This document shows, one piece after another, positions 1 through 6,678 of a stretch of 13,349 bases of DNA. Under the pieces are notes generated by a model that did not search any database, was not told the DNA's origin, and saw only the letters and a program-made list of their open reading frames with translations. The stretch is from Eubacterium sp. CAG:841. Its GTDB lineage: Bacteria > Bacillota > Clostridia > Oscillospirales > CAG-272. Every line of letters begins with the position of its first letter. The stretch's first letter is position 1. The translations under genes and the position numbers were made by a program. The stretch lies in the NCBI GenBank assembly GCA_000437375.1, contig FR898232.1, positions 84,267-97,615 on the forward strand, read 5' to 3'.

Positions 1-1
1 C

Positions 2-1507
2 ACGACGCTTGTGAATATGCTCGAGCTTGGCAAGGTAAAACTTTCAGCAAGCGAAAGGGGAGACGCGGATCCGCTCGTGATCTGCGGCGGACCATGCGCA
101 TACAACGGCGAACCCCTTGCCGATTTTGTCGATCTTTTTATCATAGGCGAAGGGGAAGAAGTAAATATCGAGCTTACCGAGCTTTATATAAAACATAAAA
201 AAGCAGGCTATTCAAAGGAGAAGTTTCTGAGAGAAGCCTCGCATATAAAGGGAATTTACGTTCCGTCGCTTTATGATGTCGAATACAATGATGACGGCAC
301 GATAAAGCTTTTCGCACCTAAATATCCCGATGTGCCGGAAAAGGTGCAAAAACGAATTGTTGAAGACATGGACAAGGCTCCGTACCCGGAAAAGTTCATA
401 GTGCCGTTTATTCAGACCGTTCAGGACAGAATAACTCTTGAAGTTTACAGGGGCTGCATAAGAGGCTGTCGCTTCTGCCAGGCGGGTGCTGTGTTCCGTC
501 CTGTAAGGGAAAAGTCGCCGGAGGTGCTTTGCGAGCAGGCAAAAAAGCTTGCCGACAATACGGGTTACGGCGAAATGACTTTGTCTTCGCTTTCGATAAG
601 CGACTATTCGTGCATTTCTCAGCTTACGGATATGCTCCTTGAATGGACAAACGACAGAAAAATATCGCTTTCGCTTCCGTCGCTCCGTGTGGACAGCTTC
701 ACAAAGGAGCTTATGGATAAGATATCGACTGTGCGTACCGGCACGCTTACTTTTGCTCCCGAAGCCGGAACGCAGCGTCTGCGCGACGTTATAAACAAGA
801 ATGTAATGGAAGCAGACCTCTTCCGCGCTTGCAGAGTGGCGTTTGAGGGCGGAAAATCGCAGGTAAAGCTTTACTTTATGCAGGGACTTCCCACCGAAAC
901 GGACGAGGATCTTTGCGGGATCGCAAAGCTTGCAAGAGACGTTATAGAAGAATATTATGCCACGCCTTCAAGACCGCGCAAGGCTCCGCAGGTGACGATA
1001 TCGGCGGCTTGCTTTATTCCGAAGCCTTTCACGGCGTTCCAGTGGGAGCCGCAGTGCGCATATGAAGAGCTTCTCCGTAAGCAGCAGTATCTTAAAGAGC
1101 AGATAACCGACAGAAAAATCAGATATAATTATCATGACGCCTCAGTCAGCCGCATAGAAGCCGTGTTTGCAAGAGGAGACAGGCGACTCGGAAAGGCGAT
1201 TATGGAAGCGCACAGGCGCGGAATGAGATTTGACAGCTGGGAAGAATATTTCAGTTATGACAAATGGATATCTGTCTTTGAGGATACGGGGATCGATCCC
1301 GATTTTTATGCAAACAGAGAGCGCACGGAGGACGAGATTCTTCCGTGGGATGTTATCGACATAGGAATGACAAAAGAATTCTTCCTGCGCGAAAGACATA
1401 AAGCGTTTGAAGGGAAAACAACTCCCAACTGCAAACAGAGCTGTTCAGGATGCGGAGCGAATAAACTCGGAGGTGAGAGATCATGGTGCCCGAACTTAAA
1501 AAAATAA
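2..1507 (+). CDS. TIGR03960-type B12-binding radical SAM protein, 5'-truncated by window
   Basis: This is a radical SAM enzyme of the TIGR03960 family, whose members have an N-terminal cobalamin-binding domain and a [4Fe-4S] SAM-cleaving core. The reaction is not established to my knowledge. The reading frame is open to the left edge, and the residues before the first GTG (position 11) continue the family pattern (TTLVNMLELG), so the true start lies upstream. The CxxxCxxC cluster motif (RGCIRGCRFCQ) has Cys codons at 455, 467 and 476. A second Cys group near the C-terminus (NCKQSCSGCGA, codons 1430, 1442, 1451) is typical of the family. The 3' end overlaps the DUF2344 gene by 25 bases. These two genes are usually neighbours and are fused in some bacteria, so they probably act together. 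The family call is secure and the function unknown. Confidence 0.9.
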   Translation, partial: TTLVNMLELGKVKLSASERGDADPLVICGGPCAYNGEPLADFVDLFIIGEGEEVNIELTELYIKHKKAGYSKEKFLREASHIKGIYVPSLYDVEYNDDGTIKLFAPKYPDVPEKVQKRIVEDMDKAPYPEKFIVPFIQTVQDRITLEVYRGCIRGCRFCQAGAVFRPVREKSPEVLCEQAKKLADNTGYGEMTLSSLSISDYSCISQLTDMLLEWTNDRKISLSLPSLRVDSFTKELMDKISTVRTGTLTFAPEAGTQRLRDVINKNVMEADLFRACRVAFEGGKSQVKLYFMQGLPTETDEDLCGIAKLARDVIEEYYATPSRPRKAPQVTISAACFIPKPFTAFQWEPQCAYEELLRKQQYLKEQITDRKIRYNYHDASVSRIEAVFARGDRRLGKAIMEAHRRGMRFDSWEEYFSYDKWISVFEDTGIDPDFYANRERTEDEILPWDVIDIGMTKEFFLRERHKAFEGKTTPNCKQSCSGCGANKLGGERSWCPNLKK

Positions 1508-2151
1508 GAGTTGAATTTTCAAAAACAGGCGCGCTTAAATATATATCGCACCTGGATCTGAACCGCACGGTGCAGACATCGTTTTTGCGTTCAAAGCTGC
1601 CCATATGGTATACGCAGGGCTTCAATCCTCATCCGAAGACCGTATTTTCTCCGCCGCTTTCCGTCGGCGTTTCAAGCGAGTGCGAATTTATGGATTTCAA
1701 AATGACGGAGGAAGTTCCGTATGACGAAATATGCAGAAAACTCAATGAGTCTTTCCCCGACGGAATAAGAATTCTTTCGGCATACGAGCCGGAAACGAAG
1801 TTTTCCGATATCGGCTGGGCGGATTATGAAATAGCATTTGAAGCCCCGCAGGCGGAAGCGGTAAAAAATGATGTAGCCGCTCTTTTCTCGGGAGAGATAA
1901 ATGTGGAAAAAACGGGCAAGGCGGGAACACGCACAGTTGATATAGCGCCGAATATGCGCCTTATATCCTGCACGGCGGAGGGAGAAATGCTTACGCTTCG
2001 CGTAATGCTTTCGTGCAAAGAGCTTACCTTCGTCGGGCCGAATCTTCCCGTGAAATATATTGCCGATAAAATACCCGCTCTTTCCGAAAGCGAAGTTTTT
2101 ATCTGCCGCAAAGCAGTATATTTTGATGACGGGAAAACACTTTTCAGATAA
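1483..2151 (+). CDS. TIGR03936/DUF2344 radical SAM-associated protein
   Basis: This 222-residue protein belongs to DUF2344 (TIGR03936), the standard partner of TIGR03960 radical SAM proteins. The diagnostic N-terminal pattern is present: VEFSKTGALKYISHLDL at about residues 9-25, followed by a GFNPHPKTVFSPPLSVG segment at about 46-62. It has no Cys cluster motif, signal peptide or membrane segment, so it is probably cytosolic. The ATG at 1483 is chosen because GGAGGTGA (1469-1476) sits six bases upstream, inside the end of the preceding gene. That arrangement implies translational coupling and matched expression of the pair. The biochemical role is unknown. In many Clostridia this pair is followed by ribonuclease G and ribosomal protein L21, which are not found here. 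Confidence 0.9.
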   Translation: MVPELKKIRVEFSKTGALKYISHLDLNRTVQTSFLRSKLPIWYTQGFNPHPKTVFSPPLSVGVSSECEFMDFKMTEEVPYDEICRKLNESFPDGIRILSAYEPETKFSDIGWADYEIAFEAPQAEAVKNDVAALFSGEINVEKTGKAGTRTVDIAPNMRLISCTAEGEMLTLRVMLSCKELTFVGPNLPVKYIADKIPALSESEVFICRKAVYFDDGKTLFR

Positions 2152-2162
2152 AAGGAGACAAA

Positions 2163-2912
2163 ATGGAGGACAGCTATTCCGTTCTTGCACGGCATTATGA
2201 CAGCCTTATGGCTGATACCGATTATGCCGGATATGCGGACTTTTATGAAAGAATAATTGAAAAATATGCACCGTCTCAGCCCAAGAGACTTATCGATCTC
2301 GGCTGCGGCACGGGAAGCGTTTCGGTGCTTCTTGCCGAAAAGGGGTTTGAAGTCACTGGAGTCGATCTCAGCTGCGAAATGCTTTCGGCAGCACTGAAAA
2401 AAGCATCAGACAAGCATATAAAAATGCTTTTGGTTGAGCAGGATATGGCAAAGCTTGACTGCGGCGAAAATTACGGAGCGGCGATATGCAGCTTTGACGG
2501 TATAAATTATCTCACAAAAAGAGAGGAGCTTTCGCAATGCTTTGAAAGAACGGCGGACAGTCTTTGCGAGGGCGGAGTTTTCGTTTTTGACGTAAACAGC
2601 AAATACAAATATGAAAATATCATCGCTGACAATACCTTTATTTACGAAACGGAAGATCTTTTCCTTTCGTGGCAGAATTATTATGTGAAAGAAAAGGGCA
2701 TTTGCGACTTTTATCTTACGTTCTTTGAAAAGCACGGTGAAAAGTGGCGCAGAACCGATGAATATCAAAGGCAGAGAATGTACAGCGACAGAACGCTCCG
2801 AAACGCTCTTGAAAAAGCGGGATTTGAAATCTGCGAAAGATTTTCGGATATTTCATGTGCGCCCGTAACGGATGAAAGCGAAAGAATTTTTTATGTTTGC
2901 AGAAAGAAGTGA
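2163..2912 (+). CDS. Class I SAM-dependent methyltransferase, YqeM-like
   Basis: This 249-residue protein is a Rossmann-fold methyltransferase. SAM-binding motif I (LIDLGCGTGS) is at about residues 43-52, and the acidic residue at the end of strand 2 is in VTGVDLS (Asp68). The N-terminal pattern YxxLARHYDSLMADxxY resembles the YqeM group of Bacillus, found near late ribosome-assembly genes. The substrate of that group is not firmly established. There is no signal peptide or membrane helix. The ATG at 2163 is preceded by AAAGGAG (2151-2157), which begins at the stop of the DUF2344 gene, so the gene is cotranscribed with it. The stop lies five bases before the hslO start. The fold is certain, and the methyl acceptor cannot be read from the sequence. 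Confidence 0.88.
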   Translation: MEDSYSVLARHYDSLMADTDYAGYADFYERIIEKYAPSQPKRLIDLGCGTGSVSVLLAEKGFEVTGVDLSCEMLSAALKKASDKHIKMLLVEQDMAKLDCGENYGAAICSFDGINYLTKREELSQCFERTADSLCEGGVFVFDVNSKYKYENIIADNTFIYETEDLFLSWQNYYVKEKGICDFYLTFFEKHGEKWRRTDEYQRQRMYSDRTLRNALEKAGFEICERFSDISCAPVTDESERIFYVCRKK

Positions 2913-2917
2913 ATTTT

Positions 2918-3775
2918 ATGGAATATAACATTATCCGCGCGATGACGAGAGACGGCTCGGCAAGAGCCGTTGCGATAATATCTACCGATATAGTAAACGA
3001 AGCCGTAAAAATGAAGCATACCTCTCCTACGGCGACGGCGGTGCTTGGCAGAACGATGACGGCGGCATCGCTTATGGGAACAATGCTCAAAGAAAAAAAT
3101 GACAAGCTCACGCTTACGTTTGCAGGCGACGGTCCTGCCGGAAAGATAATTGCCGTTTCGGACTACGAGGGAAACGTAAAGGGATATATCCAGAATCCCG
3201 ACGTCGATCTGCCGCTTAAATCAAACGGAAAGCTTGATGTCGGAGGTGCTGTCGGAGCGGGACTTTTGTCTGTTGTGCGCGATTTTGGCTCCGGTGAAAT
3301 GCAGACAGGCTCCGTTGAAATAACAACGGGAGAAATCGGAGACGATATCTGCACATATTTTGCAAAAAGCGAACAGATACCTACGGTATGCTCGCTCGGA
3401 GTGCTTGTGGATACCGATCTTTCCTGCAAGGCGGCGAGCGGAGTGCTTATTCAGCTTTTGCCTTATGCTTCGGAGGAGACGGTAGATAAGATAGAAAAAA
3501 ATCTGCCGCTGATAACCAATGTTTCTTCGCTTATAGCGGACGGCGCGACAAAGGAGCAGCTCCTTGACCGTGCCTTTGCAGGCATAGAATATGATGTTTT
3601 TGACGAAATTCCCGCCGTTTATCGCTGCGACTGCGACAGAAACAGAATTTTATCCGCACTTCGCGGCTTTTCCGAAAAGGATATCGGCGATCTTTTTACG
3701 GATACGGACGAGATCGAGGTCTGCTGCCGCTTCTGCGACAAGAAATATAAATTCAGAAAAGGGGATATACAATGA
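2918..3775 (+). CDS. hslO: Hsp33 redox-regulated chaperone
   Basis: HslO (Hsp33) is a cytosolic holdase chaperone switched on by oxidation and unfolding. Its switch is a zinc site of four cysteines in a C-terminal CxC...CxxC pattern. Here these are Cys237 and Cys239 (YRCDCDRNR) and Cys270 and Cys273 (CRFCDKKY), with one extra cysteine at 269. At 285 residues the length is normal. The ATG at 2918 is preferred over an in-frame TTG at 2897, because the product then begins MEYNIIRAMTRDGSARA as in the family. The ribosome binding site is weak (a purine-rich run at 2901-2912), so coupling to the upstream methyltransferase, five bases away, is likely. The TGA stop overlaps the ATG of the following lipoprotein gene. 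The identification is firm. Confidence 0.95.
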   Translation: MEYNIIRAMTRDGSARAVAIISTDIVNEAVKMKHTSPTATAVLGRTMTAASLMGTMLKEKNDKLTLTFAGDGPAGKIIAVSDYEGNVKGYIQNPDVDLPLKSNGKLDVGGAVGAGLLSVVRDFGSGEMQTGSVEITTGEIGDDICTYFAKSEQIPTVCSLGVLVDTDLSCKAASGVLIQLLPYASEETVDKIEKNLPLITNVSSLIADGATKEQLLDRAFAGIEYDVFDEIPAVYRCDCDRNRILSALRGFSEKDIGDLFTDTDEIEVCCRFCDKKYKFRKGDIQ

Positions 3776-4323
3776 AAAAGGCATTATCAATCATTTTGTC
3801 GCTCTGTATTGCTGCCGCAATATTGTTTGTCGCGGTATCGTGCGGAAAGATAACGTGTGAATATGACGAAAATGGAAATAAGATAAATGAATCACACTAT
3901 AATGCCATAGGCAAGCTTGTAAACTATTTGATTTTCGAATATGATGCAAATGGGAAAATGACAAAGCAATCAAACTATGATGCCGAAGGTAAACTTAAAG
4001 ACTATTTCATTTGCGAATACGATGAAAACGGGAATAAGATAAAGGAGTCATATTATGATGCCGAAAGTAGACTTAAGGATTATTTCATTTGCGAATACGA
4101 TGAAAACGGTAACGAGATAAAGTATTTACGTTATGATGCCGAAGGCAAATTTAATGGTTATTTCGTTTATGAATACGATGAAAACGGGAACAAAACGAAA
4201 GGATTAATATATGATGTCGGAGGCAAATTTGCCGGTTATTTCGTTTATGAATACGATAAAAACGGGAATAAGACAAAGGCGTCATATTATGATGCCTCAT
4301 GCAAATTGATATATTCAGAATAA
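3772..4323 (+). CDS. Small lipoprotein with six 26-residue YD-type repeats
   Basis: I cannot assign a function. The 183-residue product has a signal peptide (MKK, then a hydrophobic run at residues 4-22) and a probable lipobox, AVSC, with Cys24 as the lipidated residue. From residue 30 to the end it consists of tandem repeats with the pattern EYDENGNK...YDAEGKL...YF. Five copies have 26 residues (30-55, 56-81, 82-107, 108-133, 134-159) and the last has 24 (160-183). The motif resembles the YD/RHS and MORN-like repeats of surface proteins, but there is no RHS core or toxin domain. The start ATG overlaps the hslO stop (ATGA), with AAAAGGGG about seven bases upstream, so it is the last gene of the operon. 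It is probably a surface-exposed protein of repeated beta-hairpins. Confidence 0.85.
   Translation: MKKALSIILSLCIAAAILFVAVSCGKITCEYDENGNKINESHYNAIGKLVNYLIFEYDANGKMTKQSNYDAEGKLKDYFICEYDENGNKIKESYYDAESRLKDYFICEYDENGNEIKYLRYDAEGKFNGYFVYEYDENGNKTKGLIYDVGGKFAGYFVYEYDKNGNKTKASYYDASCKLIYSE
3859..4320 (+). repeat. Six in-frame tandem repeats of 78 nt (last 72 nt)
   Basis: The units start at 3859, 3937, 4015, 4093, 4171 and 4249. Each encodes one EYDxNGN...YDxxxK...Y(F/L) repeat. The first half of the unit is the most conserved (GAATACGATGAAAACGG recurs), while the middle varies. Units 3 and 4, and separately 5 and 6, are close at the DNA level over their first halves, which suggests stepwise duplication by slippage or recombination. 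Confidence 0.9.
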
Positions 4324-4348
4324 AATACATATCGGGCAAAGTGAATAC

Positions 4349-4381
4349 AAAAAGCAGGAGTCGGTTGCTCCTGCTTTTTTT
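4349..4381. terminator. Bidirectional intrinsic terminator between convergent operons
   Basis: The stem GCAGGAG/CTCCTGC is extended by A-T pairs on both sides (4349-4360 with 4368-4379) around a seven-base loop. On the plus strand it is followed by a run of T, ending the radical SAM to lipoprotein operon 25 bases after its last stop. On the minus strand it is followed by five T, so it can also end the sdaA transcript. Confidence 0.88.
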
Positions 4382-4408
4382 CTGTAAAATTTGTATAACC
4401 AATTACCG

Positions 4409-4519
4409 AAGTTTCTTTTGCCTTTTTGCAAGCCATGCCCGTGCAGAGACTTAAAAATCTGTATATCGTTCCCGATAACTAAAGTTTCTTTTGCCTACTT
4501 TTCTTTTCAAAGAAAAGTA
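4409..4519. repeat. Duplicated 15-mer plus 11-bp palindrome, possible dispersed repeat
   Basis: AAGTTTCTTTTGCCT occurs at 4409-4423 and again at 4482-4496. The second copy runs into a perfect inverted repeat, TACTTTTCTTT (4496-4506) and AAAGAAAAGTA (4509-4519). The element lies between the terminator and the sdaA stop. It contains no credible gene. The layout looks like one full and one partial copy of a short dispersed element, which is inference. Confidence 0.5.
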
Positions 4520-4522
4520 TGG

Positions 4523-5725
4523 TCAGGGTTTTTTGTATGTGTAAGCAAGACCGCCTTCGGAGGTTTCGCGATAGCGTGCATTCATATCCTTGCCCGTGCG
4601 ATACATTGTTTTAACGACATTATCAAAGGAAATCTTGCTTGAATCCGCAAGGAAAGTTGCAAGACTGAGCGCATTTATCGCACGCATGGATGAAACGGCT
4701 CCGCGTTCAATGCACGGTATCTGTACAAGTCCGCCGATAGGATCGCAGGTAAGACCGAGATGATGTTCCATTGCAACTTCGGCGGCATATTCCGTTTGAT
4801 CGAGCGTCATATCGAAAAGCTCGCAAAGGGCAGCGGCAGTCATTGAGCAAGCCGTACCCATTTCAGCCTGACATCCGCATTCCGCACCGCTTATCGAGGC
4901 GTTCGTTTTTACAATGTTCCCTATAATGCCGCCGACGGCAAGTGCGTTTATTATTTTTTCATCGGAAAAACCGTGCGTTTCCTGCATATATTTAAGCGCG
5001 GCGGGAAGAACGCTGCATGCTCCGCAGGTGGGCGCGGTAACGACGGTTCCTCCTGCGGCATTTTGCTCGCCGACAGCAAAGGCATACGCGCAAACAATGC
5101 GGTTTTCTTTGTTTGCATCAGTCTCGTTTTCAGGATGCTGACCAAAAAGTATCGCCGCTTTTCGTTGTACGCCGAGTCCGCCCTCGAGTACGCCGCTTTC
5201 GGAAAGTCCTTCGGAGATGGCGGCTTTCATTGTTGACCAAACGAGCGCAAGATATTCTTTTATCTCATCGCCCTCGTATTTGTAAACGTAATCCGAAAGG
5301 CGCAGATTGTTTTTTTCGCAATATGCCGCAATATCGGCAAAGCTGTTTTCGGGATAAACCTCCTGCGGAGTTACGGACGGTATACCTTCAACCGAAATAT
5401 CTCCGCCGCCTATGCTGAGCGCGCGCATCGTCCCCGTTTCATTGCCGCCGGAATAAGCGATAAAATCCATTGTGTTTTCGTGCGGAAGCGCGATATCTTC
5501 AGTGTTGAAAACTATTTTTGTTCTGCTTTCTCCGAGAACGCTGTTTATTGCAAGATCGGTATGATGCCCCTTTCCCGTTTTCGCAAGCGAACCGTAAAGA
5601 ATTACCTTGAAGCTGTCGGCATCGGGATGCTTTTGAAGAAAGAGCTTTGCTGCCTTTTCGGGGCCCATCGTATGCGAGCTTGAAGGACCTCTTCCTATTT
5701 TGTATATTTCTCTTATGGATTGCAT
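4523..5725 (-). CDS. sdaA: L-serine ammonia-lyase, iron-sulfur dependent, single chain
   Basis: This enzyme converts L-serine to pyruvate and ammonia in the cytosol with an oxygen-sensitive [4Fe-4S] cluster. The 400-residue protein joins the two parts that are separate subunits in many Gram-positives. The N-terminal beta-type domain carries the hallmark GPSSSHTMGP (residues 13-22). The C-terminal alpha-type domain carries APTCGAC (231-237), GAECGCQAEMG (about 280-290) and CDPIGGLVQIPC (327-338). Cys285, Cys327 and Cys338 have 42- and 11-residue spacings that match, as I recall, the three cluster ligands of the bacterial enzyme. The C-terminus (AYTYKKP) lacks the near-terminal cysteine that is the fourth ligand in the Legionella enzyme. 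The start has GGAGGA (5735-5740) nine bases upstream. It lies 50 bases behind the EamA gene, probably on one transcript. Confidence 0.95.
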   Translation of the reverse strand: MQSIREIYKIGRGPSSSHTMGPEKAAKLFLQKHPDADSFKVILYGSLAKTGKGHHTDLAINSVLGESRTKIVFNTEDIALPHENTMDFIAYSGGNETGTMRALSIGGGDISVEGIPSVTPQEVYPENSFADIAAYCEKNNLRLSDYVYKYEGDEIKEYLALVWSTMKAAISEGLSESGVLEGGLGVQRKAAILFGQHPENETDANKENRIVCAYAFAVGEQNAAGGTVVTAPTCGACSVLPAALKYMQETHGFSDEKIINALAVGGIIGNIVKTNASISGAECGCQAEMGTACSMTAAALCELFDMTLDQTEYAAEVAMEHHLGLTCDPIGGLVQIPCIERGAVSSMRAINALSLATFLADSSKISFDNVVKTMYRTGKDMNARYRETSEGGLAYTYKKP

Positions 5726-5775
5726 TTTTCGCTATCCTCCGCAGGTAAAATTTTTTGCAGCGTATACAACGTGGT

Positions 5776-6189
5776 TTACAGAGCCATTACAAGTGTTCCG
5801 GCTCCTATCAGGATACATCCGATAAGCGATTTTATATCGAATTTTTCGTGCAGGAAAACAAACGCAAAAACAAGAGTGAAAATTACGCTCAACTTGTCTA
5901 TCGGGACGACTTTTGTTACATCGCCGGATTGCAACGCCTTGTAATAAAAGAGCCATGATGCACCGGTCGCAAGTCCCGAAAGAATAAGAAACAGCCAGCT
6001 TTTACGGTCAATTTCGGTTATTCCGCTTTGTGCGTTTGTTATGAATACCATTCCCCACGACATAAGTACAACTACCATGGTCCGTATTGCAGTTGCAAGA
6101 TTTGAATTTACATTATTGATTCCGACCTTTGCAAGTATTGATGTAAGCGCTGCAAACACAGCCGATAAAATCGCAAATATAAACCACAT
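5776..6189 (-). CDS. EamA/DMT-type transporter, single-domain
   Basis: This 137-residue hydrophobic protein has one EamA (drug/metabolite transporter) unit with about four to five helices, beginning FAILSAVFAALTSILAKVGI and ending GCILIGAGTLVMAL. Full-size family members carry two such units, so this one would work as a dimer. The family motif around WLFYYKALQSGDVTKVVPIDKLS is clear. I chose the ATG at 6189 because AAGGTGA lies eight bases upstream. An ATG three codons earlier and a TTG at 6207 would overlap or precede that site. The substrate is unknown. The position directly ahead of sdaA hints at serine, a related amino acid or a product of serine breakdown, but this is inference from context only. 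Confidence 0.88.
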   Translation of the reverse strand: MWFIFAILSAVFAALTSILAKVGINNVNSNLATAIRTMVVVLMSWGMVFITNAQSGITEIDRKSWLFLILSGLATGASWLFYYKALQSGDVTKVVPIDKLSVIFTLVFAFVFLHEKFDIKSLIGCILIGAGTLVMAL

Positions 6190-6225
6190 GTGTAACATCA
6201 CCTTCAATGCGTATGGAATATACTC

Positions 6226-6253
6226 ATTATATCACGTTTTCGGGATTTGTAAA
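6226..6253 (-). promoter_or_regulatory. Promoter of the eamA-sdaA unit
   Basis: On the minus strand there is TTTACA (6248-6253), a 16-base spacer and TATAAT (6226-6231) with an extended TG. Transcription would start near 6219, giving a leader of about 30 bases before the eamA ATG. The -10 region shares GTGATATA[A/C]TG with the divergent yerC promoter. Confidence 0.75.
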
Positions 6254-6282
6254 GCATCACATTTCGACTTTTTATTTTTCGC

Positions 6283-6311
6283 TTGACTTTAACAAAATAA
6301 AGTGATATACT
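6283..6311 (+). promoter_or_regulatory. Promoter of the yerC-like gene
   Basis: TTGACT (6283-6288), a 17-base spacer and TATACT (6306-6311), with a TG extension at 6303-6304, form a near-consensus vegetative promoter. Transcription would begin near 6318, about 26 bases before the ATG. Confidence 0.85.
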
Positions 6312-6318
6312 GTTAAAG
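6287..6318. promoter_or_regulatory. Perfect 8-bp inverted repeat over the yerC promoter, candidate operator
   Basis: CTTTAACA (6287-6294) and TGTTAAAG (6311-6318) form an exact inverted repeat separated by 16 bases. The arms touch the -35 box on one side and the last base of the -10 box plus the start region on the other. A dimeric repressor bound here would block RNA polymerase. The gene downstream encodes a TrpR-family protein, so autoregulation is the simplest reading (inference). Confidence 0.55.
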
Positions 6319-6343
6319 CAGATAAAGTTAGGGAGGATTTTTT

Positions 6344-6643
6344 ATGGATAAACTGCGCTCTCCTGCAACGGACGCTCTTTTTGAAGCGATACTTTCACTT
6401 GAAACCGTTGACGAATGTTACAGATTTTTCGAGGATGCCTGCACGATAAAAGAAATTCTTGATATTTCACAAAGATTTGAGGTTGCAGGACTGCTTTCGG
6501 AAAAGAAAAATTACCAGGAAATATCAAAGGAAACAGGCGCAAGCACAGCGACGATAAGTCGTGTCGGCAAGTGTCTTTCTTATGGTAGCGACGGATACAA
6601 GCTCGTACTTGACCGTCTTGAAGAAAAGAAAAAAATAAAATAA
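6344..6643 (+). CDS. yerC: YerC/YecD-family TrpR-like DNA-binding protein
   Basis: This 99-residue protein matches the YerC/YecD family, small regulators with the all-helical TrpR fold. The helix-turn-helix is visible at about residues 57-78 (YQEISKETGASTATISRVGK), preceded by the family segment IKEILDISQRFEVAGLL. The length is typical. The ATG at 6344 has GGGAGG (6331-6336) upstream. TrpR itself senses tryptophan, but the ligand of YerC proteins is not known to me. The gene is alone on its transcript, bounded by its own promoter and a strong terminator, and divergent from eamA-sdaA across 154 bases. The sequence supports self-repression through the inverted repeat in its promoter. Control of eamA-sdaA is possible but unproven. 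Confidence 0.9.
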   Translation: MDKLRSPATDALFEAILSLETVDECYRFFEDACTIKEILDISQRFEVAGLLSEKKNYQEISKETGASTATISRVGKCLSYGSDGYKLVLDRLEEKKKIK

Positions 6644-6676
6644 AAAATCCTCACGGCAACCGCCGTGAGGATTTTT
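6643..6676. terminator. Bidirectional intrinsic terminator between yerC and the pot unit
   Basis: A perfect 15-bp stem, AAAAATCCTCACGGC (6643-6657) with GCCGTGAGGATTTTT (6662-6676), has a four-base loop. T-runs follow the GC stem on both strands, so it can end yerC and the LiaF-like gene, whose stop codons flank it at once. Confidence 0.93.
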
Positions 6677-6678
6677 GT

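Noticed and set aside
3859..4320. Regular repeats that might be read as a CRISPR-like array.
   Set aside because: The units are contiguous, in frame and encode a coherent protein repeat behind a signal peptide. There are no unique spacers.
4496..4519. Palindrome considered as the sdaA terminator.
   Set aside because: No T-run follows it on the minus strand, and a proper terminator lies further on at 4349-4381.
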